Assembly (NCBI GenBank): GCA_002007465.1
Contig: LNAC01000849.1
Coordinates: forward strand, 370,751-434,750
DNA length: 64,000 nt
Origin: Ailurus styani
Lineage: Eukaryota > Chordata > Mammalia > Carnivora > Ailuridae
Reading direction: 5' to 3'
The notes below the pieces were generated by a model. The model had not been told where the DNA came from and searched no databases. It saw nothing but the letters and a program-made list of their open reading frames with translations. Position numbers and translations under genes: made by a program. Positions 55,505 through 64,000 of the stretch are shown here, one piece after another (within the stretch, counting starts at the first letter, position 1; the number at the start of each line of letters is the position of its first letter).

Positions 55505-58500
55505 TTTTTTTTCTTGTATCAGGAACATTTGTATTTTTATCGTATTGGCTAACTTTATACATGTGCCTTTATTATGCTCTGAATCCTCGTTTTTCTTATT
55601 TAAATTTTTACTGTCTGGGCTGCCAATTTAAGTATCCTTTGACTCCCACCTACTCTTCACTAGTCAATGGTGGTCTACTTTCTCTTTTCTCTCAGCATTT
55701 GCCTACCAATTATTTAGGTGCATTTTTTTTTTTTTTACTTTGTCAGAACATACAATGTTTACACACCATTTTTCCAACCCTGGCTCCACCCTTTCAGTCT
55801 TGGCTCTACAGTGAAATATAGTAAATGCTCACCATCTGTCATCTTACTGAAGATTCCCTGGTTATCTCTAGGTTAGAGGAAACACATTCGTTAGCTTCCT
55901 CAAGAAGGACTCATGTGGACAATACTCTCTTAATTTCCGTATATAAGTCTCCCTGCCACCACACCTTTCCTATGTATCTAATACCCCCAGAAGCAATGTT
56001 TCTCTGGGGCTGCCACCTCTGCTCACTTTCCAGCCCATTCCCTGTAGCTGGGGATGTGAATTACCAAGTCCCAGATCTCTGTTGTGTAATTGATTCTTAA
56101 TGCTGGGCTTTCTCATCCTGGGGATGACTTTGTCCATGTTTCTTCCATGTCCTCTGTCCTTCTCTCCTCTTACTTGTATTCCCCTAAGCATCCTTTCCCC
56201 ACTCAACATACCCATGGGTTTGTAGCAATTATGCCAACTCTGGTGGAATTTGGTGTTTATTTCTCTGCTTACGGGAAATTAGAGCTCATGGTAGTCTCCG
56301 CCTCCTAGTAATGCTCAAAGTGTGGCTTGTGTGAGGTTTTATTTGCACTTGTTGATTTTACGATTTGGGAAGAGGCTATACGATTTGGATTCAGGCAAAA
56401 AAGATTTGGATTCAGCTTTATCCTCTAGTCTTCCTCTAATGTTTTTGATGTAGTTGAGATCATTGATTTTTTTAGTCTTGCTTCATTTCTAACATGTTTA
56501 CTCCTAAGCACTGCTTTAGTTTCACCCACAAGTTTTGAAGTTTCATTTTTTATCAGAGTTCAAAGTATTTTCTAATTACCACTGATCCATGAATTACTTA
56601 GAAGTAAATTATTGGGTTTTTAAAAAATTTTTAGACATACAGATATTTTTTCTTTACCTCTATATGGTTGGTTTCTAGCCTAATTCCACTGTGATCAGAG
56701 AATATATATTCTATATGCTTCAATCCTTTGTTGAGACTTTTGTTATGACTCAACATACAATTAATTTTGGTAGGTTTTCCATGCATACTACAGTTGTTAG
56801 AATCAATGTTCTATGCTACCAATTTTGTTGATTGTTTCATTCAAATACTCTATATCTTTACTCATTTTTGGTCTGTTTATTCTATTAAATAATGAGAGAG
56901 TCTTATTAAAATGCCCTATGATGATTTCAGTATTTCTTTGTTTTATATATCTTGAGGTTATGTTATGAAGTATATTAAAATTTAGAACTGAACCTTTTAG
57001 TATTAATGCAGAGTCCTATAGTATTGTTAGTAAGGTATTTTTGTCTTTAAATACATTTAATCTATTATTAAAATACTAAAGTAGCTTAAAAAACTTTCCT
57101 TGGATAATATTTGCATGCTATATCTTTTCTTTTTACTTTCAACCTTTTTATATGCAGATATTTTAAATATTTCTTTTAACTAGCATGTAGTTGGACTTAG
57201 TTTTATTATCCTGACAACATTTATTTTTTAAATTTACACTTAAAATTACGTTATGTTTTTTAAGCTACAGAGAGAAGGTTACTTCCTATTCATTTTGTAT
57301 TTGTTCCATCTAAATTTTTTCTTTTTCTTAGTTTTCTTGTGATTGTTATTATCTCTTCTCCATTATCATAGAAGTTTTACTCATCCTTTATCTGTTATCT
57401 TTAAGGTTATGTAAAATGCATCCTTGACTTATTTGAGTCTGATATAAATTGATATTTGTAGGTCTTCCTAAGGGATGAGCCTTAGGGCTCTTTAAATTTA
57501 TTTACCTTTTCTTTCTACTTATTGTGGCTTATTTTAATTCCACATATATTTTAAATTTTAAAAGACTTTTGATTTTGTTCATATGGTAATTTTGAGCTTA
57601 GATTTACTGACATATGTCCTTCACAGCACCTTGGAGGCCTGTCTGCTGTTTATGGCTTCTCCATTTTTGTTTGTCCCAAAATATATTTATTTCACCATCA
57701 TTTTGAAAGTTATTTTAACTGAGTATAGCATTCAAGCTTGGCAATTATTTTCTCTCAGTAGTGTGAAGATATCATTCAATTGTCAACTGCCTTCTCTTAC
57801 TCTTTTGAGAAGATAACTGTCAGTTCCATTTCCCTCTGGCTATTTTAATATTTTTTTCTTTCCTTCTTTCTGTGTTTCTCTCTTTCTTTCTTTTATAATA
57901 ACTATGATATCTTTATATGTAGTTTTCTTTTTACTTTTTCAACCAGGGTTTGTAGGCCTATACAAGTTTGTGGTTTGATGTTCTTCATCACATTTGAAAA
58001 ATTCCCAACCACCAACTTTCCAAATATTGTCTAAACTTTCGCAACTCTTTCTGGAGTTCATAATATTTCCTATATCCCTTACCTTTTTCTCTATATTTCC
58101 CCCCCTTTTCTTCCATGATTCAGACTGGTAATTTTCTTTTGGCTTATCATTTAGTTCCTTAACTCTACTGTCATTAAAATGGTCAATTAAATTCTGAATT
58201 TCAAGTAACAAATTTTACAATTCTAAAATTTCCTTTTTTTCTCCATCTTTACTATTTGTTGTCCTTTGCAAGATTTCTCAAACTTTTTATTCCAATAAAA
58301 GTATTTGGCATTTCTTAAAATGTCTAACTATGATAACACTGTAGTATTGATCCTTTCTGAATCTTTTCCAATTGTGTATTATTGCTCTTTGCCTTTACCC
58401 ATATTATTGTGTCTTTTCATGGGCCTGGATGTTTTGGCTGAGTGTCAGATATGTTATATGACATTGTGGAAATAATGTAAGGCATAATATGATATTATCT

Positions 58501-58560
58501 TCTTCCATAGGGAATTTAAATTTGATTCTTAGAGGCAGTAATCCCAGAGCCTCTAATGTA
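54284..58560 (-). mobile_element. Ancient antisense L1 block (possibly more than one fragment)
   Basis: The plus strand opens with the reversed L1 3' terminus ('cagttttattgtgatataattgacatataacattgg', 54290-54330). T-rich reversed coding and 5' sequence follows: 'gctggatctcttgtggatagcctgg' (reversed endonuclease area, about 55057), 'aagcactgctttagtttcacccacaagttttgaag' (56506), 'gtggttggtttctagcctaattccactgtgatcagagaat'-like text (56670), 'tctttctggagttcataatatttcc' (58049), and 'gtcagatatgttatatgacattgtgg' (58446). 55505-56390 is less clearly L1. A SINE lies at 55273. No functional ORF remains. The boundary and subfamily are uncertain. Confidence 0.6.
55273..55502 (+). mobile_element. Can-SINE with an uninterrupted 43-A tail
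   Basis: The head is 'ggggcacctgggtgactcagtctgctgggtgcctgactcg', followed by 'caggtcatgatcttagagctgtggg', 'ctgctcaagattctctctctctccctctgtcc', then A43 at 55460-55502. The flanks 'aaaaatgcttttcttg' and 'aaaaacttttttttcttg' are compatible with a target-site duplication. The body is old, but the A run is unusually long and pure. Confidence 0.93.
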
Positions 58561-59381
58561 ATAATAGAGATGGAAACAGAGGTGATTTAAAGCTGGACTT
58601 AAGTCCCCATGTGAGCTCTCTTGTTACCTTTTCTAATTGTATATAGTTGAGTCACAACCCAAAAGGAACATTAGATCAAGGACAGTTACTAAAGCTCCCA
58701 TCCCATTGCTCCCTCACCCATAGTCTCATGAAATTGTCAAATATTCTATTAATCATTTCAGCCCCTTGGCCATGTCTTTTGGAATTGGCAAATACTCCAT
58801 AGGGAAAAATCTATGTTTACTAGGCTTATATCCCTTCCAAATTTCCACCCCATAATTTTTCACTGTCTCAAATGCTTTAAAAAGTATATGTGTAACTTAT
58901 AACAATGGTGGACCATGCAAAAACCCTCTCATTGTGAGCAATTAGAAAAGCTAGAAAACACATTTTTAATTCTATTTTCAGGTATCTAAGAATGAACACC
59001 TTTGTCTAACCACCATTTTTATTAAACCACCTGCATCTATGTCCACATAGTCTGTCTTTCCTTTTGTTACAAGGGATACACTCTCCTAGTTCATAAAGTA
59101 AATTCCTCTAGTTGAGTCAGAGAATTCCATCCCATTTCACCTACTCAAGAACTCAGCTCCAGAATTTACTGATTCTTGAAATAACAATATCTCCCCCTAC
59201 TCTTATTTGCTTCAGTACATAGAAGTGCTATAATATAAGCCCACCTTAAAATTAAGCATTTCCCACTAAATAAAGAGACAAATACTTCTGCTCTCCTATT
59301 TTCTGCTACCCTCCATGGCAAAATTTCTCCAAAGCATTGCCTATATTCGTTTTCTCTATTCAATTTCATCCCACTCTCTTG
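58561..59381. other. No gene or clear repeat recognised
   Basis: Contains a 67-codon minus-strand frame (59166-59369) without a recognisable domain. Possibly further eroded repeats. Nothing diagnostic. Confidence 0.4.
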
Positions 59382-59610
59382 CTCTCTCTTTTTGTTTTGG
59401 TTTTGGGTTTGGGTTTTTTTCTTATTTTTTAAAGGTGGATTTATTTATTTGAACAAGAGACAGAGAGAGTGAGACAGCATTTAGAGAGCAGGGGCAGAGG
59501 GAGAGAATCTCAAGCAAACTCTCCACTGAGCATGGAGTTTGATGAGGGCTCTTGACCTGAGCCAAAGCCAAGAGTAGGACACTTAACTGACTGAGCCACC
59601 CAGGCACCCC
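59382..59610 (-). mobile_element. Older Can-SINE with 16-nt target-site duplication
   Basis: Reverse-strand SINE: a T/G-rich tail ('tttttgttttggttttgggtttggg'), 'ggtggatttatttatttgaac', 'gagagcaggggcagagggagagaatctc', 'gaccctgag' lost in part ('ggctcttgacctgagcc'), and the head 'cttaactgactgagccacccaggcacccc'. The flanks 'tcatcccactctcttg' (59366-59381) and 'tcatcctattctcttg' (59611-59626) match at 14 of 16. Confidence 0.94.
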
Positions 59611-59651
59611 TCATCCTATTCTCTTGAACCCACTCTCATCAATACTTTTTC

Positions 59652-59852
59652 TTTTTTCTTTTTTTTTTAAGATTTTATTTATTTATTTGACAGAGAGAGA
59701 GATCACAAGTAGGCAGAAAGGCAGTCAGAGAGGGAGGCGAAGCAGGCTCTCCGCTGAGCAGAGAGCCCCATATGGGGCTCGATCCCAGGACCCTGGGATC
59801 GTGACCTGAGCTGAAGGCAGAGGCTTAACCTACTGAGCCACCCAGGTGCCCC
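59652..59852 (-). mobile_element. Can-SINE (musteloid-like) with target-site duplication, next to an older SINE
   Basis: Reverse-strand SINE with the 'aagattttatttatttatttgacag' tail, 'tcacaagtaggcagaaaggcag', 'ctcgatcccaggaccctgggatcgtgacctgag', and the head 'gagccacccaggtgcccc'. The flanks 'tcatcaatacttttt' (59637-59651) and 'tcatcaatatttttt' (59853-59867) differ by one base. Only about 26 bp separate it from the duplication of the preceding SINE. Confidence 0.96.
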
Positions 59853-59944
59853 TCATCAATATTTTTTCTTATTGCTACAAACTTTTTTTATAAATTACAT
59901 TGATGTCCACATATTTCTAAATCCAACAAAAGCCTCAAAACTGA

Positions 59945-60445
59945 TGTCATTTAAATCATCAAAATAAAATCCAAAGCCTTATCCTGGCCTACATAATTAC
60001 ACTTCCTATCTAGCCATCTTCCTTATCCCCAGTATCACCAATAACATTTACCTTCCCTATACCCATTTCAGCCACACTGGCCTCTTTGCTCTATTCCCAT
60101 TATATTATAACAACCACATTCAAACACATCTCAGTGCCTTTGCACTTGTTGTTACCATGGTCAGAAACATTTTACCCCATATATCATTGCAACTTTTTGA
60201 TTCACTTCATTTGGGTTTTGGCTCAAATGACAAGTTATCAAAGTGACCTTTTGATGAAAGCATTATTTGATCCCACTGCCCTGCTCTATTTTTATTCTCA
60301 ACATTTTTCACCTTCCAACATATTACATATTCTTTTGTTTACAGTCTCTCCCACCTAAAATGCACCTCCAGCTCAGAGCTATATCACCAGCACTGATAAA
60401 TATTTATTGACAGACTTTAATAAATATTTGTAGAGTAAATTTAAA
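59945..60445 (+). mobile_element. L2 LINE relic
   Basis: L2 order on the plus strand: 'aaatccaaagccttatcctggcctac', 'gccacactggcctctttgct', 'acatctcagtgcctttgcacttgttgttaccatgg', 'tttgggttttggctcaaatgacaagttatc', 'ttgatcccactgccc', 'aataaatatttgtagagtaaa'. The overlapping 90-codon frame is non-genic. Confidence 0.85.
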
Positions 60446-61057
60446 AACCAGAATTAATTTGAACTAGCCATAAAGACCTGGCCATAAAATTATGGTCATC
60501 TCAACTAGTAGTTAAATTTTGTTATACTAACAAAACTAAAGCAACAGAGCCCATATTGATTAGTTTTCCACTTTCTTAATTAAATCTTAATAATAAATAA
60601 ACCAATGTAGAAAAAAGCAACTAATTCTGACTTAGCATATTTGGGAAAATGGAAAATGGAAGGCAAGGCCTACTTCTGGTGGACATGAATGTGTGGGCAG
60701 AACTCTAAAATGTGTCTGAGTTTCTGAAAATGTGGGCTGCTATGGTGCCCATCTGCTTGTTCTTCTAATATTCTGAGCTCCAACTTCAATCTTCATAATT
60801 TACCCGGAAAACAAACTAGTGAAAACAAGTGGTGAGTAGGGGAGGGTGTTGCAACAGAGGTCAGGTCATGGTCTAAAAGAAGGCATGTAACACCTCACAC
60901 CCACCATATACTAAAAGAGAACCAACATCCAGACATTAGAGTAGCCTAATTTGCATGCCAGAATGATAAAACAATGGATACTTTTTCATTTTTCCTTTTC
61001 TATCTACAAAACCCAAAGACCTTTATTTAAAAAGGAAACCATCGACTATTCTCCAGA
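60446..61057. other. No gene or clear repeat recognised
   Basis: Unremarkable sequence before the GAAA array. No open frame of note. Confidence 0.45.
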
Positions 61058-61097
61058 GAAAGAAAGAAAGAAAGAAAAAGAAAGAAAGAAAGAAAGA
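61058..61097. repeat. (GAAA)n array preceding a SINE
   Basis: About 40 bp of AGAAAGAAA units with one disruption. A second GAAA-rich tract follows the SINE (about 61290-61335). The SINE therefore either inserted into a GAAA/A-rich tract or brought it in as a tail. Confidence 0.9.
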
Positions 61098-61293
61098 GGG
61101 CGCCTGGGTGGCTCAGTGGGTTAAAGCCTCTGCCTTCGGCTCAGGTCATGATCTCAGGGTCCTGGGATCGAGGCCCATATCGGGCTCTCTGCTCGGCGGA
61201 GAGCCTGCTTCCTCCTCTCTCTCTCTGCCTGCCTCTCTGCCTACTTGTGATCTCTCTTGCTCTGTCAAAATAAATAAATTAAAAAAAAAAAAA
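61098..61293 (+). mobile_element. Young Can-SINE (musteloid-like, near consensus)
   Basis: The head is 'gggcgcctgggtggctcagtgggttaaagcctctgccttcggctcagg' and the body 'ggtcctgggatcgagg', 'tctctgctcggcggagagcctgc'. The CT block is 'ctctgcctgcctctctgcctacttgtgatc', and the tail is AAATAAATAAATT followed by A13. It shows few differences from the pattern shared by most copies here, so it is probably one of the youngest insertions. The 93-codon frame across it is a shadow. Confidence 0.97.
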
Positions 61294-61319
61294 GAAAGAA
61301 AGAAAGAAAGAAAAGAAAA

Positions 61320-64000
61320 GAAAAAGAGAGAGAAGACTCAAATACATAAAACTATAAACTATAAATGCAGGAGGAGAAATAACAACTAACACCACACAAA
61401 TTACAAAGGATTATAACAGACTATTATGAAAAATTATATGTCAACGAGTTGGACAACCAAGAAGAAATGGATAAATTCTGGGAAACATATAAACATCCAA
61501 AACTAAATTGGAAAAATTTGAGCAGACCGATAACCAGTAAAGGAATTGAATCACTAATAAAAAAAAAAAACTTCCAACAAACAAAAGTCCAGGACCTGAT
61601 GGCTTCTCAAACAAATTCTACCAAATATTTAAAGAAGAATTAATATCTATTCTTCTCAAATTATTCCAAAAAATAGAAGAGGAACCTAAGTTCCAAATTC
61701 ATCCTATGATACCCAGTATCATTACCCTGATCCCAAAACCAGAAAAAGACAGTATACAGGCCAATATCTCCAATGAACACAGATGCAAAATTCCTCAACA
61801 AAGTATTAGCAAACCCAATCCAACAATGCATTTAAAAAGTCATTCACTACAATCAAGTAGGATTTTTTCCGGGGATGCAAAGGTGGTTCAATATTCACAA
61901 ATCACTCAACACGATACATCACATTAACAAGAGAAAGAATAGGGGCACCTGGGTGGTTCAGTCAGTTAAGCAGCTGCCTTTGGCTTAGGTCATGATCTCA
62001 GTGTCCCGAATCGAGTCCCCCATCAGGCTCCCTGTTCAGCGGGGAGTCTGTTTCTCCCTTTCCCTCTGCCTGCTTGTACTCTCTCTCTCTCTCTGCTTGT
62101 ACTCTCTCTCTCTGTGTCAAATAAATAAACAAATAAAATCTTGAAAAACTTAAATTAAATTAAAAATCAAGAGAAAGAATAAAAACCATATGATCATCTC
62201 AACAGATGTGGGAAAAGCATTTGAAGAAGTAAAACACCCATAATAAAAACTCTCATAAGGTAGATTTAGAGGAAACATATCTCAACATAAGAAAGGCTAT
62301 ATGTGAAAACCTAGAACTAATATTATACTCAATGGTGAAAATCTGAGAGCTCTTCCATTAAGATCACAAACAAGGCAAAGATGTCCACTCTCACCACTTT
62401 TATTCAACATGGTACCAGAAGTCTTGGCATCAGCAATCAGACAAGAAAAATAAAAGGAATCCAAACTGGTAAGGAAGAAGTAATACTATATGGAGAAAAA
62501 CCTAAAAATTCTACCAAAATACTAGAAGAACTAATAAGTGAATTCAATAAAGTCACAGGATACAAAATTAATATACAAAAATCTGTTGCATTTCTACACA
62601 CTAATACTGAAGGAGCAGAAAGAGAATTTAAGAAAACAATCCCATTTACAATTCCATCAAAAAAATAAAATACCCAGGAATAAATTTAATCAAGAAGGTG
62701 AAAGACTTGTACTCTGAAAACTATAAAGCACTGACAAAAGAAATTGAAGATGACAGAAATAGAGAGACATTCCATGCTCATGGATTACAAGGACAAATAT
62801 TGTTAAAATGTCCATACTACCAAGAGCAATCTACAGATGTAATGCATTCCCTATCAAATTACCAACAACATATTTCACAGAACCAAAATAATCCTAAATT
62901 TGTATTGAACCACAAAAGATGCCAATAGCCAAAGCAGTCTTGAAAAAGAACAACAAAACTGGATATATCACAATCCTAGATTTCAAAACATATTACAAAA
63001 CTTTAGTAATCAAAACAGTATGGTACTGGCACAAAAACAGGAACAGAATAAAAGGAACAGAATAGAAAGCCTAGAAATAAACTCAAAATTATATAATTAA
63101 TTAATCTTTGACAAAGGAAGCAAGAATACACATGCAGAAAAGACAGTCTTGCCAACAAATAGTGTTGATAAAACTGGACAGCTATTCTTTTTATGTGAAA
63201 GAAGAAAACTGGACCACTTTCTTACATCATACACAAAAATAAACTAAAAAGGGATGAAAGACTTAAATGAAAGATCCGAAACCATAAAATTCCTGCAAGA
63301 AAATATCGGCAGTAATCCCTTTGACATTAGCTATTGAAACATTTTTCTAGGTATATCCTCTTGCAAGGGGAACACAAGCAAAATTAAACTATTGGTTCTA
63401 TATCAAAATAAAACAGATTTTTCACAGTGAAAGAAACTATCAATAAAACAAAAAGTCAGCCTAGTGAATGGAAAAAGATAATTGCAAATGATATATCCAA
63501 CAAAGGGTTAGAGATATTTATAAATATAAAATTATATATATTACATATAAAATATATAAAGAACTGATACAACTCAACACCAAAAAACCCAAATAATCCA
63601 CCTAAAAAATAACAGAGGTCTTAAACAAACTTTTTTTAAAGAAGACATACAGATCGCCAACAGACACATGAAAAAATGCTCAATATCACTAATCATCAAG
63701 AATATGCAAATTAAAACTACAATGGAAAATCACTTTATACTTTCAGAATGGCTAAAATAAAAAGATACAAGAAATAACAAGTGTTAGCAAGTATGTGGAG
63801 GAAAAGGAACTCTTGTGCACTGTTGGTGGGAATGCATATTCGTGTAGCCACCATGGAAAACAGTATGGAGTTTCCCCAAAAAATTAAAAATAGAATTACC
63901 ATATGATCCAGTAATTGAACTACTGGGTCTTTACCCAAAGAAAACAAAACCCTAATTTGAAAAGATATGTGCACCTTATGTTTATTGCAGCATTATTTAC
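61320..64000 (+). mobile_element. Decayed L1 ORF2, running off the window end, with a SINE inside
   Basis: It begins within ORF2 at 'aagactcaaatacataaaac', 'caaattacaaaggattataac', 'ggacaaccaagaagaaatgg'. The reverse transcriptase region follows ('gtccaggacctgatggcttc', 61589). After the SINE the sequence resumes with 'aaaaaccatatgatcatctcaacagatg'. The segment that should encode the F-A-D-D catalytic box (about 62480) is deleted: 'ggaagaagtaatactatatgg' joins the flanking codons. C-terminal ORF2 continues to 'tgtttattgcagcattatttac' at the window edge. Frames at 62381-62668 and 62698-62928 are remnants only. Confidence 0.92.
61942..62167 (+). mobile_element. Older Can-SINE in L1 ORF2, with 14-nt target-site duplication
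   Basis: The head is 'ggggcacctgggtggttcagtcagttaagcagctgcc', followed by 'ggtcatgatctcagtgtcccg' and a CT block in which 'ctgcttgtactctctctctct' is duplicated in tandem (about 62069-62118). The tail is AAATAAATAAACAAATAAAATCTTG, then an A/T-rich extension. The duplication 'caagagaaagaata' is exact at 61928-61941 and 62168-62181. Confidence 0.96.

Noticed and set aside
54284..58560. Long pyrimidine-rich region considered as a possible non-coding RNA locus
   Set aside because: The T-richness is explained by antisense ancient L1 sequence. No promoter or terminator signals were seen.
61107..61389. 93-codon frame rich in lysine and glutamate
   Set aside because: It is a translation of the SINE and the GAAA array.
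1..64000. A complete undescribed system (defence island, gene cluster or similar)
   Set aside because: No cluster of intact genes exists. Almost all recognisable structure is mobile-element remains, and the unexplained stretches show no coherent coding or regulatory architecture that I can support.

Overview
The window is mammalian nuclear DNA. It is AT-rich and full of interspersed repeats, and I see no supportable protein-coding, rRNA or functional tRNA gene. The longest open frame is 150 codons (40430-40882) and is decayed LINE-1 (L1) reverse transcriptase sequence. About 22 copies of a tRNA-Lys-headed SINE (Can-SINE/SINEC) and many L1 fragments with carnivoran-type 3' ends point to a caniform carnivoran. 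The commonest SINE form has the 'GTGGGTTAAAGCCTCTGCC' head and the 'CTCTGCCTACTTGTGATCTC' region, which I associate with musteloids, probably a mustelid. That assignment comes from remembered consensus features, not a database search. No splice-framed exon, CpG island or promoter is evident, so the window is either intergenic or deep intronic.

Layout. 1-4200: L1 3' ends, an ancient antisense L1-like block and a SINE-in-SINE nest. 4200-10840: mostly non-repetitive DNA with an old L1 (6035-6780), a MIR, an L1 with a 5' inversion (7862-8580), an L1 3' end (9367-9795), and faint minus-strand open frames on both sides of that L1. 10840-12980: SINEs and an MLT1-like LTR. 13706-18406: a long decayed L1 ORF2 interrupted by three SINEs, then a second L1 3' end with a 38-nt palindrome. 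18400-33500: low repeat density, with an LTR-like block, an antisense L1 with clear target-site duplications, an MLT1-like LTR, a MER5A-type DNA transposon fossil, MIRs and three SINEs. 33500-36650: an old L1 carrying three SINEs stacked at one reused target site. 36990-41808: SINEs, a MIR and an L1 with a recognisable carnivoran 5' region but no ORF1 and a large internal deletion. 41800-54280: mostly quiet, with MIR, L2 and L1 relics. 54284-58560: an ancient antisense L1 block with one SINE carrying a 43-A tail. 59380-64000: two adjacent SINEs, an L2, a young SINE between GAAA arrays, and an L1 ORF2 running off the window edge.

No genes act together here. What can be read is a history of insertion: MIR, L2, MLT1-like LTRs and old L1s were later hit by carnivoran L1s and SINEs. 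Many SINEs have readable target-site duplications, so their relative order can be worked out. I found no undescribed biological system. The most informative structures are the reused SINE target, the inverted L1, the internally deleted 5'-containing L1, and an unidentified interrupted open frame at about 9034-10250.
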